A stretch of DNA of 64,000 nucleotides from JBGPTK01 sp963797765 (GTDB taxonomy: Bacteria; Acidobacteriota; Terriglobia; Acidiferrales; UBA7541). Positions 49,720 through 58,671 of this stretch are shown in pieces. The stretch is from positions 1 through 64,000 of the forward strand of contig CAWCQU010000001.1 of NCBI GenBank assembly GCA_963797765.1, read 5' to 3'. Each line of letters begins with the position of its first letter. Positions within the stretch are counted from its first letter, which is position 1. The translations under genes were made by a program, and so were the position numbers. The notes below the pieces were generated by a model, which saw only the letters and a program-made list of their open reading frames with translations, searched no databases and was not told where the DNA came from.

Positions 49720-50325
49720 TTAAACCTTGGTTTTTCGGTGCTTCCGTAAACTCTCTGGAAAACGAACTAGGGGGAATCGCCCGCCGCCGCGATTCCGGAT
49801 AGGGTACGTGATGCGATGGCCCTGCACGCGTGCAAAAGGAATGAGCGAATGAACCTGGGAACGTTTCATGCTCATAATGTCGTCAACCTGAATCCCGCGT
49901 ACAGTCAACGCATCGGCGATGAGCGAACGGTGACACCGCCATGGAACCGCTTCCGCACACATGATCGCGCTCCGCTTCTGCCCGGCCAATTTCATCAATC
50001 GGTGTAACCCTGCTTCGAAGTCGGAGGTCTGCATGTAGTCAGCAAAGCCACGAAATGAGGCATTTCGCCAGCCCATGTTCGGAGAATCGCGGCGTGCATG
50101 GCGTAAGCCCCCGAGTTTTCGCAAATGCACGTAGCCGATCCTCGCGGCCCGCAACTTTTTCGACAGGGTCGCCCGGCTGAACTGAGGGTTGTGCCTTGAT
50201 CGGGGGATACTGCGTACGTCGATGATGCGCTTGACGTGGTGCGCCCGCAGAAGCTCTAGGAAGTCTTTCCATGTGCGGTTCGAATGCCCAATGGTCAGGA
50301 CAGCGGGCATTTCTGGCGCTTTCAT
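49720..50325 (-). CDS. DUF488 family protein
   Basis: This protein of about 200 aa has the DUF488 marks T-I-G-H-S-N-R near the start, I-I-D-V-R-S-I-P-R-S, and the late C-A-E-A-V-P-W-R-C-H-R segment with two Cys. The family's function is unknown; the conserved Cys and Arg suggest a small enzyme or redox role. ATG 50325 has GGAGG 11 bases upstream; a TTG at 50334 lies too close to it. Confidence 0.85.
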   Translation of the reverse strand: MKAPEMPAVLTIGHSNRTWKDFLELLRAHHVKRIIDVRSIPRSRHNPQFSRATLSKKLRAARIGYVHLRKLGGLRHARRDSPNMGWRNASFRGFADYMQTSDFEAGLHRLMKLAGQKRSAIMCAEAVPWRCHRSLIADALTVRGIQVDDIMSMKRSQVHSLIPFARVQGHRITYPIRNRGGGRFPLVRFPESLRKHRKTKV

Positions 50326-50361
50326 ATAAATCAAGTCCTCCGGTCCGCCGGTCCGCGTCGC

Positions 50362-50709
50362 TCACGAGCGGATCATCGTTAGCAGCATCTTGAATCTACT
50401 GAGGGCCTTCAGAGAGTGAGGTTGATTTGCGGGCATGAGAACCGCTTCGCCTGCCGTCGTCCGTAGTGGCTTGCCAGAAACCGCAATTTCCGCGTCACCC
50501 TCCAGCAGATGTGCCACTGCGTCGAACGGAGCTGTATGCTCACTTAAGCCTTGGCCCTCATCGAAGGCAAACAGCGTGACGGTTCCCGTCGCACGGTTGA
50601 CTAGCGTCCGGCTGACAACGGCTCCTTCTTGGTAATTCACGAGGTCGATCAAGCTAACGACTTCCGCAATGGGCATTTCCCGCTTGCCCTGCGCCTGCTG
50701 TGAACTCAT
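50362..50709 (-). CDS. Single-domain cupin
   Basis: This 115-aa protein is one cupin barrel: E-H-T-A-P-F-D-A in the first metal-binding strand and P-A-N-Q-P-H-S-L in the second, so His and Glu ligands are available. GGAGGTGG precedes the ATG. It is likely a small metal-binding sensor or enzyme. It is 36 bases upstream of the DUF488 gene in the same run. Confidence 0.85.
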   Translation of the reverse strand: MSSQQAQGKREMPIAEVVSLIDLVNYQEGAVVSRTLVNRATGTVTLFAFDEGQGLSEHTAPFDAVAHLLEGDAEIAVSGKPLRTTAGEAVLMPANQPHSLKALSRFKMLLTMIRS

Positions 50710-50775
50710 CTTTGACCACCTCCACTGCCATCATTGTCTTTTGTTACCAACTCGCTTCCATCAGTACATGCTCCA

Positions 50776-51036
50776 TTATCGGCAATGCAACTTCAGTTCT
50801 CCGCTGGCTCCACGTGCTTTTTCTTCGAGACGCACCCAGACTTTTTCAAGCTCTTGGACTAGTTCTTGATCGACCAGGCCTGAGTAAGCGAGAGGCGGGC
50901 ATTCATCCACTACCTGGACCGGGCATCCCTCGTGGAGCATCTGTTGTGAGAGTGCGATCTGTTTGAGAGTCACCTCGTACCGTCCCCCGCAAGCGCTACA
51001 TGGGATCTCGATCGCGACAATTTCTAGAATGTTCAT
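50776..51036 (-). CDS. Small Cys-rich hypothetical protein
   Basis: This 86-aa protein has C-S-A-C-G-G near the N-terminus and two further Cys later, suggesting a bound metal. The C-terminal half is helical. A longer reading from GTG 51051 is possible. I recognise no named family. Confidence 0.6.
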   Translation of the reverse strand: MNILEIVAIEIPCSACGGRYEVTLKQIALSQQMLHEGCPVQVVDECPPLAYSGLVDQELVQELEKVWVRLEEKARGASGELKLHCR

Positions 51037-51130
51037 AAATGTTGTTCTCACTTCAGCGCAACTTCTCGTCGGGCTCGTGCTGCTGTTTCCGGACCACGAT
51101 TCGCGGATACGGGCAGGTATTGTCCACTAC

Positions 51131-51310
51131 TCAAGACTGAGCGATTGTTCCCCTACCTCTTTCCGTCAGCATGTAGAAGTCACTACCGCACGCGTCCAGC
51201 ATACCCGTGCGGGTCAATTCATCGATGGCCTCGAGCACGCCCTCCCGTTCGGCTGGTTCGTTGCCTGCCGCCTCGAATAGCGCATGGAGGTCCAGCCGAT
51301 CCTTTCCCAT
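51131..51310 (-). CDS. 59-aa winged-helix-like small protein
   Basis: The ATG at 51310 opens a 59-codon frame ending in TGA at 51131. The sequence has two amphipathic helices (A-L-F-E-A-A and V-L-E-A-I-D-E-L-T-R-T-G-M-L) followed by a strand-like D-F-Y-M-L-T-E-R-G, the pattern of a short winged helix. It lies in the same strand run as its neighbours. A DNA-binding role is inferred. Confidence 0.55.
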   Translation of the reverse strand: MGKDRLDLHALFEAAGNEPAEREGVLEAIDELTRTGMLDACGSDFYMLTERGRGTIAQS

Positions 51311-51477
51311 TTCTCAGAATAATCGAAGAACACGCAAAGATAGTGGCTTCACTGTGTACCTCGCTGGGTTACCTTGACCAAGAGCGCGTCCCTCTATCGC
51401 ACCGCTCAAGAGCAATGTTCGCGGTGAGCGCACGAACGCCGGACTAGACGGCCCGGACCCGCATGTGCGACTTCCCG

Positions 51478-51948
51478 CTATTTTCGTTTAGGACGGGTAG
51501 TCTCCCTCCCGCGCGGCTTCGTCTCCACAATCTTTGTTTCCGGTGGCCACGAGAGCGTCAGCAGAAAGGCGCTGTCCTCGGAGGCCTCCACATCATGAGA
51601 AACGCACTGATCCAGGGCGAGCAAGTTCCCGGCAGGGAGATCCACCACCCGCTCGGGCAGGTGAAGCCGGATATGGCCGTTAAGCGTGTGCACCGAGATT
51701 CTGCCTGCCGCTGTGTGCTCATGCATGCGCGTATTCGCCTTCATCGCGATCAGCACAATGCGGAGATCCGGGTACTTTACAAGCGTCTTCGAACTTCGCC
51801 CCGTGTGGGACAGCCACGATTCATCCCGGTGCAGTTGGGCGAGTTCGCTTGCTAGGTTAAATTGGAGCACTGATCTGCTCAGCGTCCCGTCAATAGACTC
51901 GTGTCCAACGGAGGGCGGCTGTGATTCTTTTCTCTGCGGTTGTGCCAT
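51478..51948 (-). CDS. Cupin-like protein
   Basis: This 156-aa protein has a central cupin-like barrel: H-E-H-T-A-A-G-R-I-S-V then L-N-G-H-I, and later P-A-G-N-L-L-A-L-D. The basic C-terminus is disordered in appearance. It could open the long minus-strand run, with gaps of 167 and 94 bases to the next two genes. Confidence 0.65.
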   Translation of the reverse strand: MAQPQRKESQPPSVGHESIDGTLSRSVLQFNLASELAQLHRDESWLSHTGRSSKTLVKYPDLRIVLIAMKANTRMHEHTAAGRISVHTLNGHIRLHLPERVVDLPAGNLLALDQCVSHDVEASEDSAFLLTLSWPPETKIVETKPRGRETTRPKRK

Positions 51949-52335
51949 GGTGGTTCACCTCTGTTTTCATCTTGATTAGCTGGATCGATTGCGCGGGCCA
52001 CGTGCCCCCTTAAAGCTTTAGATAGCCTCAGCACAAACAACCGATGCCCGGCGTCTTCTCCATAGCCTCGCATTCGGTGCCCCGGATCCTGCTCGAAGTT
52101 GTCACACACGAATAAGCGAGGTGTGCATACGTTCGGCTTTTGCAGTGGCCGTTTCTTGCCTCCTCGCTTCGGATCAACGGCGGGTGATCCACGACGGTAT
52201 CTTAGACACTTGAAAAAAGTGCTACCGTGCAAAAAGGAACACATTTCAATGTGGGTCACAACGCGGACTAACATCAACCCTTCGGGGAAGAACCGAATGT
52301 TCTCGCGACATCCAACTGACTGAGAAATCTGAGCT
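51949..52335. other. Spacer before the tRNA fragment, no gene recognised
   Basis: No supported gene is present. The stretch separates the metabolic run from the island that begins with the tRNA-Asn fragment. Confidence 0.4.
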
Positions 52336-52390
52336 TGGCTCCCCGGGTAGGATTCGAACCTACAGCCTGTCGGTTAACAGCCGAAGTCGT
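52336..52390 (-). tRNA. 3' fragment of tRNA-Asn (GTT), probable attachment site
   Basis: Read on the minus strand, the bases form an anticodon arm with CTGTTAA in the loop (anticodon GTT), a T-arm with GGTTCGAATCC and a 3' acceptor strand ending in AGCCA. The 5' acceptor strand and D-arm are missing; the sequence before the anticodon stem does not fit a tRNA. Fragments that start in the anticodon arm are typical of att sites left by integrative elements. An integrase remnant lies about 1.4 kb away. Confidence 0.7.
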
Positions 52391-52610
52391 CAAAGAATCT
52401 CAGTGCCGTGTCTGGTCTCGCCTGTAACAAATCGGGAGCCATTTTCCCTTTTCTAGCTGCCCCCAATCCTGCGTAAGCGTCATCCAGAGCTTTCAATTAC
52501 CCACAACTTTCGGGCAGTTCCAGTACGTCCTGTTGTCTAATTGGTTGAACCGTTGAAGCCCTCCTGAGCATTGGCTTTGTGTAAGGCCGGCGTATGGTGA
52601 AACTGCGTCT

Positions 52611-53147
52611 ATGACCAAACGGCAGGAGTCGCACCACTCACTGCGGATTGACCACGCCACGGCCTCCCAAACCAACAGCTGGATTGATCGTGAGCTCGCC
52701 GGCAGCGAGTTCCGAGACGCCCGGCTCAACAAGCGATTCAGAAAACTTTTCCAGCAGTTCTCCGAGAGCACCGGCGAGAGCATTCCATTGGTTTGTCAGG
52801 ACTGGGCAAACACAAAAGCGGCGTATCGTTTCCTCTCAAACCACCGCGTCACCGAAGAGGCTATTCTTGCTGGACACTTTCAATCCACGCGCGAGCGATT
52901 CGCTGCCACAGATGCCACTATTTTGGTTCTTCACGATACAACGGAGTTTACCTACCACCGGAAGAATATCCGCTCGGTTGGCATCCTGCATCGGCTTCCC
53001 CTGGGGAGACGTCTGAACGGACAGCTGCGGCACTACGTCGTCTGTGGAATTCAGATGCATGCCAGCCTGGCAATGACCACCCATGGACTTCCCCTTGGCC
53101 TGACAGCCATAAAGTTCTGGACCAGGATTACCGGACATTGGCCCTGA
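52611..53147 (+). pseudogene. N-terminal part of a Tn5-like (IS4-type) transposase
   Basis: The 178-aa frame has the N-terminal DNA-binding part (W-I-D-R-E-L-A-G-S-E-F, A-R-L-N-K-R-F) and the start of the catalytic domain (A-A-Y-R-F-L-S-N, L-V-L-H-D-T-T-E-F, G-L-P-L-G-L-T-A-I-K-F-W-T-R). It then leaves the family pattern. A full enzyme is about 450 aa, so the rest of the DDE domain is gone. No IS ends could be assigned. Confidence 0.8.
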
Positions 53148-53313
53148 GGATCGTTTGCTAGACTCAATCTGGGTCTCATCGCTGATGGTTCGTCTCGGGA
53201 TTTCGAAGGCTCCTAAAATGTCGTATGATTTGTGTTTTGGGGCATGGCGGCAGGTCATGATTCAATTGCTCTCGCCAAGATATTGAGCACCCACGCCATG
53301 AAGCACACCGATC

Positions 53314-53700
53314 GTGAAGAACTGGAAACCGTCATCGCCGTGGTTGCGCCGGAAGACCAAGCAGGGCTTTCAGGGTTACCCCATTGCTACGATCGCTTTC
53401 TATGGGCCAACCGCCGATCTTGCCACGAAGGTCGTCGTTGCTCTTGTGCGCGACGAGGGGCTGGAACCGGACCCACTCGAACGGTGGTTTTCTGAAGAAA
53501 CGGACGTGCGCAACGATCCCTCCGTTGGTGAAAGGGTTGTCGCTTTCCTAGAAGAGCACGCCGCCAAGTCTGTAATCGTCACCGAGGGCCTAATCGGCTG
53601 CCCTCACGAAGAAGGCATCGACTACCCCGAGGGAAAATCCTGCCCACGGTGCCCCTACTGGGCCGGGCGAGATCGCTTCACGCGCGAGCGCATCCAGTAA
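53314..53700 (+). CDS. Hypothetical protein with C-terminal Cys/His metal motif
   Basis: The 128-aa frame has a beta segment Y-P-I-A-T-I-A-F-Y-G-P, then a helical part, and ends in G-C-P-H-E-E-G-I-D-Y and C-P-R-C-P-Y-W-A-G-R-D, which could bind zinc. I recognise this as a conserved hypothetical family but cannot give a function. The first 15 residues, from the GTG at 53314, may not be genuine; the true start may lie in another frame. Confidence 0.55.
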   Translation: MKNWKPSSPWLRRKTKQGFQGYPIATIAFYGPTADLATKVVVALVRDEGLEPDPLERWFSEETDVRNDPSVGERVVAFLEEHAAKSVIVTEGLIGCPHEEGIDYPEGKSCPRCPYWAGRDRFTRERIQ

Positions 53701-53778
53701 AACCTCTAGGAACCTGTGTCTATTCCTGAGTTGCTGTACAGCAACTAAGCTGGGGGCGGGTTACCGGATCCGTTGTAT

Positions 53779-54147
53779 TCAGGCGACCGGCCCAATCCCG
53801 ATCTGGTCATTAACGGCTTCTCTGAGCCGCTGCTTACAACCTAGATACTTTTCCGTGGTCGGGACCGAAACATGGCCCAACAGAAATTGAATCTGTTCTA
53901 TTTCTCCGCCAGCGGTATTACACGGCCGCGTACACGAGCGTCGAAGATCATGCGGCGCGAGTTTTGCAATTGCCCGTCTGCGCCCAGCACGCGGGCAGAG
54001 TTCCGGAGCACGTTTCCAGGTTGGCGAGTGTACATCAAATTCGACTAAGGATGGTCTGCCTTGGAACCCGGCATTGAAGGAACACCCGGAAGGCAGAGGA
54101 CAACCTGTGGATGCTGGCTTGTACTTCGGGGGCTTCCGGCGTGGCAC
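53779..54147 (-). pseudogene. C-terminal remnant of a tyrosine recombinase (integrase)
   Basis: The last 70 or so codons match phage-type integrases: L-A-P-H-D-L-R-R, then F-L-L-G-H-V-S-V and T-T-E-K-Y-L-G with the catalytic Tyr. The first part of the frame is unlike any integrase, so the N-terminal and core-binding domains are missing. Together with the tRNA-Asn fragment it suggests an old integrated element. Confidence 0.75.
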
Positions 54148-54233
54148 TTGAGCGAGGTTGAAGTGCCGTATTGACCCCGGCCATCACCGTTTCTAAGCTT
54201 TGCCCTAGCCTTGGGGTGAGGACGGCACAGGCT

Positions 54234-54500
54234 CTAGAGGTGCTGCAGGCATTCTTTACCGCATGTGATTGGCCGTCCTTTGAGCAGCGAACACTCCTCA
54301 ATGTCGACCGCCTCCAGTCCCGCGTAGGAGCCCACGAACTCCGCCTCCCTTTGTTCAGCGAGAACTTTGGCTCTTTTCTTCAGCAGTGGGCACTTCACGG
54401 AGCGTTTCCTCAGTCCTGGACCCCACTGCCAAATCACCCGGCCGACGAGGGACCACGACACGAGCACCGCTACGACAGCCAGCACCAAAGTGAATGTCAT
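54234..54500 (-). CDS. Small membrane protein with four Cys
   Basis: This 88-aa protein has one N-terminal membrane helix, then a basic stretch and four Cys (K-C-P, E-E-C-S, T-C-G-K-E-C). A G-rich ribosome site precedes the ATG. Function unknown; the pattern suggests an anchored metal-binding or redox protein. Confidence 0.65.
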   Translation of the reverse strand: MTFTLVLAVVAVLVSWSLVGRVIWQWGPGLRKRSVKCPLLKKRAKVLAEQREAEFVGSYAGLEAVDIEECSLLKGRPITCGKECLQHL

Positions 54501-54868
54501 TGTACCCCCCGATACGTCTCATTTTTATAGCAGATTTGTGTTGGTTCAACATCTAACGATCACGTACGCCGCTGTTGTCGGTTTGTCAATAGCGGATAAA
54601 TATTACTCCTGGTGCCTGTCGAAGGCCTTGCCAAGTCCGCTCTCCTGCGGCTTCGATTCGCTAAACACAACTGATACCCGATGAACAAAGGGCCGGGTCA
54701 CTCGCCTCGCCGATGCCCAAAGCGCTACTGCTGCCTGCGATTTTGTCTTCACTAGGAATTGCGTAATCGCAAGGGAAAAAACCTTCATGCCGCTCGAATC
54801 GAAAATGAAAATGTAAAGCGACAAGATCGCTGGCGATTTTCCTTTATTCGGGCGGCAAGACGAAGCTA
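54501..54868. other. Spacer, right part is the start of the duplicated segment
   Basis: No gene is supported. From about 54676 the sequence is a copy of 60796 onward. Confidence 0.5.
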
Positions 54869-55145
54869 CTACATCAAATCCAACCTTACCGTCATGGACG
54901 ACGCATCCACGGCGGCCGCCCGCAACTTCTTGGTCGCTGCTGACTTTCTGGACGTCGCCCTCCGCTTTCTCGTTTTCGCAGCCTTCCTGCCAGCCGATCT
55001 CAGTTTCCGTGTTCGCGCCGCTTTTTTCGCAGCCGAGCTTCGCTTTGTGAGCATGGGCATTCCTCTCGTGACGTAGTTACGTCTTCGCCAGCTAAGATTC
55101 CCGCCGGCACAGCAATAATAACACTTGGGCGCAAGCGCCTCCTTC
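54676..55145. repeat. 470-bp dispersed direct repeat, copy A
   Basis: This segment matches 60796-61262 with few changes, from ACCCGATGAACAA to the GCGCAAGCGCC at the far end. Sequence outside these limits is unrelated. It contains the histone-like gene, its leader and its downstream flank. Confidence 0.85.
54869..55054 (-). CDS. Histone H1-like Lys/Ala/Arg-rich small protein, copy A
   Basis: This protein of about 61 aa is made of basic blocks (R-S-S-A-A-K-K-A-A-R-T-R-K, G-R-K-A-A-K-T-R-K, R-K-S-A-A-T-K-K), like the tails of eukaryotic H1 and the bacterial Hc-type proteins. AGAGG lies 7 bases before ATG 55054. It is likely to bind DNA or RNA. A copy lies at 60987-61169. Confidence 0.7.
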   Translation of the reverse strand: MLTKRSSAAKKAARTRKLRSAGRKAAKTRKRRATSRKSAATKKLRAAAVDASSMTVRLDLM

Positions 55146-55350
55146 TCCACCGGTCGCAGGAACACTCAAACGACGGAGCGTGACCTTCGGGGCGCAGGTG
55201 GGTGGTCCGGTGGTAATGTGGGGGTTTTGTACCAGCCTGCTGTGCCATCTGGCGAGCGCGCCGAGGCCAGTGCCGCTGAGCTGTTTATTACTATTCGCCT
55301 AGACACACCGTGCAAGAATCAGAGCCAGGCCTGCCCTCACGCTGGGTATC
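55061..55350. other. Spacer before the secreted PDZ protein gene
   Basis: It includes the end of the duplicated segment up to about 55145. It separates two divergent genes, and no other gene is supported. Confidence 0.4.
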
Positions 55351-58300
55351 ATGGCTCTCATGTGGGCATTTCTCCGCGGCTCCCGGCTTCCAATGACCAT
55401 CGCAGTCCTTGGCCTCTCCTTGGCGGCTTTTGCGGGTTCCTCGACTTTCCACGATCCGTTTGATCCCTCGTATTCACCGAAAGGCCAGTCAGTAATGGGC
55501 CGCGCATCCGACGGGCCCTCCGTGAGGGTTCTGCTGGCGGGCAGCAGCGGCGCCTCCATGAAGGAACTGGCCGACTTCAGCAATTCCCTGGCGAAGTGGG
55601 GGAATCCCGCCTCGTGCGTAGACCAGGTTGATCCGCGGCACTTTCAGGATGATTTGAACCGGATGCTCGCGCCCAGTTTTCGCACTATTGAGTATGTCTA
55701 CTGGAATGCCCCGGAGAGCCGATCCCAGGTTGATTACATCCTCACGCTCGAAATCAGCGTGAAGCTTGGCAAGCACTCCTTTGCGGAAAACCGCGTGGAT
55801 TTGCAGGGCGTGCTATCCGGGCCGGACGGAGGAACAAAGGAAACCCTGGGTGGTCATGCCAAGTCCAAGGTCGGATTTCCTGCCATAAATCAGCATTTCT
55901 CGGATGCGAGGCGGGCAGCCTTCGATGAATTTGCGCAGAACCTGAGCGGCTCACGCCTACTGGCTGCATACAAAATGGCGACGTCGGCGCCAACACGTGC
56001 CCACATCGATCCGGCGGAGATGCCTTCCTCCAGCCCGCCTGCCATGCCAGTCGCTACGGCGCCCGCCGTGGAAGCCCCCCAAAAGTCCGACGTCCGCGGG
56101 GGTCTCTACGACGTGGAATCGAAGATACCCTTCAACGTCCTCGACGGCGTGTACTTTGATGCGGCGAGCGGGGAGCTCGCGTTGATAGGTCATCATGATG
56201 ACCGTTTCAAGGGCGCGGGTATTTCCTATCTGCAGTACTTAGCTACCCTGCTGGAGTGCCCGAAGCCGGAGTTCTCCCTGGCTTGGACGCCCGATTCAAG
56301 CCGCCGGGTCGATTCCCTGCTCGCGCGCGAGCTGACCCAGCGGGAGAGCGACGAGCAAGCAACCAGGCTGGGGAACATGGTGGACAGTTCCGGCCAAATC
56401 AATCACACAGGTGCATTGATGCTCCCCGCGCTGGGGATATATCCCATCAATGACAACAGGGCCCCCGGTGACCTAGGAGTCGAAGTCCAGTCGATAAATG
56501 GAGGACGAGTTGTGATCATGAAGGTCAAGTCCGGGTCTGCGGCGGAGAAAGCCGGCCTGAAGCCCATTGACTTTATCGATTCTGTCCGCTCGGATCGACC
56601 CGTGTTTTTTACCTCGGAATTCGAACGGCAAGTTCGATTTGCCGGCGCGGGCGCAGTGATCGAGGTGAGCTACGAGCGTGGCGGTCAATTGCATACCACG
56701 AAGGCGACACTGGACGAGTCAGCTAATCCGGACCCGTGGTACGAGGTCAATCGCTACGACGTGATCGGAATGATGTACCGGGCAGCGGGCGATCCGAGTC
56801 CGGCCGATGTCATCGGGTCAATGGGAATCATGAACACCATGAGCGCCGAGAAGGAACAGAAAGCCGGCTTCGAAGCCTATAGCCAGTTGATGCAGTCGCT
56901 GGGAATGGCCTCCGATTTCCAGCATCTCCAGGAGGTCGGGGCAAACAGTGCGCCACCGCCCGCAGACGCGTACAATTTTGGCCTCAAGTTGAGTATGCAA
57001 CTGGACTCGATCTTTCATTTTAGCGGCAATCCTCTGCAGAATTCTTACAAGTCTGCTGTGCAACGCGGAAACGACCCGGGGACCGCCGTCTCCCAAGTCC
57101 TGAGTGAATTCGACGGGCAGATGAAACCCAAGATCGGAGAGCTGATCGACCGCCTCATTTTCAGACCTGGGGCGGGCTTCCAGATTCCGCCGGAGCTCGT
57201 CGAGGAGGAATATCATATCCATCCGCAGATGACGCCTGAGTACCTGGGGGTGCCCAGGGATTCACAACTCGCCCGCCTCATGCTCGCGAGCGATTATCTC
57301 GGCAAGCAGCTTGCGAACCGACAGGACTTGAAGCGCAAGATCCCGGGTTACCAGTCCCAGGTCGAGTACCAGATCAATCACCCTGAGGCCGACCACCGGA
57401 GCAGCGCCGCTTACCGCGTCTGGATATCGGTGGCGGGTATCAATGCCGCCCAATCGACAGACGGCAGGATGCTCGCCCTGCGCGACGTCCGCATGCGCTT
57501 TAACATCAGAGAAACGGATAGTCGGGAGATCGATTTGCCGAACCAGCAGCCGGGCGGCTACCAGGATTTCCTGACCGGACTCTACGATCAATTTGAGCAG
57601 GAGTTTACCGCGCTGCATGAATTGAGGGAGGCGGCGAAGCTCGCCACAGTCGCACTGTGGATGCAGAAACAGAATCCCGCGATCCGCCTGCCTGCGGAAG
57701 GCCGAGCCGCTTGGAAAGGACCAGAAACAGTCGACGGGCTCGTTTACATCTACCTCACCTTCGACCTTCATCACGAGAGCAAGATCATTAAAATGGCGGA
57801 GGGTGGCGTGTCGCTCGTCATCCCCTCTGGAAATAGCGCGACGCTCTTTCCAACGGATTCCTCAGTGGTTGACCTGCGCGGCAGTTCGGCAATGGCAACC
57901 ATCTTTACCCGCCCGGACACTGCTACAGCCCGGGTTGCGCCCGTCGGTACCAGCGCCGGAGCGTCGCCCTACGTCGCGGGCTGGGTCGTTCCTGTCGCCG
58001 GCGGAACGCCCGGACAGGAAGCAGTCGTTCTGGAGACTCGGCTCGCCAATTCGCCGAATCCCGGACAAGCCGCCGGATCCGCGCCCTTCGGTACACAAAT
58101 TGCCCAGCCCACCTTGGCAGGCGCCGACAAAAAACCAGGAGCAGTGGGAGCGGACACCAAGGCCAACCATCAATTAAACGCAATCGCGCACGGTGACCAA
58201 AATGTCGCAACAAGTCCAGGTCCGATCGAGGCCGGAAGTGACAAGGCGCGGCTTGGATTCGACACGGGCGCCCCAAGCGTGGGTGCCGTGGATGCGTCGG

Positions 58301-58665
58301 CGGTTCAAGCCCCACCCCGCACTCCGGAGGAGCTCGAGATTCCCGAAATTATGCATAACGATCCCGAGGTGAAGGTACTCAATTCCTTTAAACAGCAAGC
58401 GCAGCAAGCACACCAGGCGGCGGAAGCGGCCCAGGCAAAATTCGAGGAGGAACAAAAAAAGGATCCTCACTCCAATCAGTTGCTCGTGCTGCAAACGAAG
58501 GCCAGGGAAGCGCAGGACAACGCAGGAAGCCTGGACAACATGGTTAAATTCCAGACCGGTGAGGTAAAAAAGAAGATCGCCTTCATGAAGATCAACACGG
58601 GCGAAGACGGCGGTTCGACTCCCCAAGGCCAGACTCCTCCGCCTCCTCCTCCTGAGAGAAATTGA
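55351..58665 (+). CDS. Large secreted protein with PDZ domain, function unknown
   Basis: This 1104-aa protein has an N-terminal signal segment (hydrophobic at about 15-28), a Pro/Ala-rich linker near 225, and a PDZ domain at about 375-440 (S-G-S-A-A-E-K-A-G-L-K-P-I-D). A large middle part follows with L-M-L-A-S-D-Y-L near 650, loosely like DUF1598 proteins of other soil and planctomycete bacteria. Then come a low-complexity linker (about 860-1000), a coiled-coil-like Gln/Ala stretch (about 1006-1080) and a poly-Pro end. No protease triad is seen. The next gene begins 6 bases after the stop, so the two likely act together outside the cytoplasm. Confidence 0.8.
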   Translation: MALMWAFLRGSRLPMTIAVLGLSLAAFAGSSTFHDPFDPSYSPKGQSVMGRASDGPSVRVLLAGSSGASMKELADFSNSLAKWGNPASCVDQVDPRHFQDDLNRMLAPSFRTIEYVYWNAPESRSQVDYILTLEISVKLGKHSFAENRVDLQGVLSGPDGGTKETLGGHAKSKVGFPAINQHFSDARRAAFDEFAQNLSGSRLLAAYKMATSAPTRAHIDPAEMPSSSPPAMPVATAPAVEAPQKSDVRGGLYDVESKIPFNVLDGVYFDAASGELALIGHHDDRFKGAGISYLQYLATLLECPKPEFSLAWTPDSSRRVDSLLARELTQRESDEQATRLGNMVDSSGQINHTGALMLPALGIYPINDNRAPGDLGVEVQSINGGRVVIMKVKSGSAAEKAGLKPIDFIDSVRSDRPVFFTSEFERQVRFAGAGAVIEVSYERGGQLHTTKATLDESANPDPWYEVNRYDVIGMMYRAAGDPSPADVIGSMGIMNTMSAEKEQKAGFEAYSQLMQSLGMASDFQHLQEVGANSAPPPADAYNFGLKLSMQLDSIFHFSGNPLQNSYKSAVQRGNDPGTAVSQVLSEFDGQMKPKIGELIDRLIFRPGAGFQIPPELVEEEYHIHPQMTPEYLGVPRDSQLARLMLASDYLGKQLANRQDLKRKIPGYQSQVEYQINHPEADHRSSAAYRVWISVAGINAAQSTDGRMLALRDVRMRFNIRETDSREIDLPNQQPGGYQDFLTGLYDQFEQEFTALHELREAAKLATVALWMQKQNPAIRLPAEGRAAWKGPETVDGLVYIYLTFDLHHESKIIKMAEGGVSLVIPSGNSATLFPTDSSVVDLRGSSAMATIFTRPDTATARVAPVGTSAGASPYVAGWVVPVAGGTPGQEAVVLETRLANSPNPGQAAGSAPFGTQIAQPTLAGADKKPGAVGADTKANHQLNAIAHGDQNVATSPGPIEAGSDKARLGFDTGAPSVGAVDASAVQAPPRTPEELEIPEIMHNDPEVKVLNSFKQQAQQAHQAAEAAQAKFEEEQKKDPHSNQLLVLQTKAREAQDNAGSLDNMVKFQTGEVKKKIAFMKINTGEDGGSTPQGQTPPPPPPERN

Positions 58666-58671
58666 GAAATT

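Noticed and set aside
52490..52610. Left end of the Tn5-like insertion sequence
   Set aside because: No inverted repeat partner or target duplication could be found because the element is truncated.
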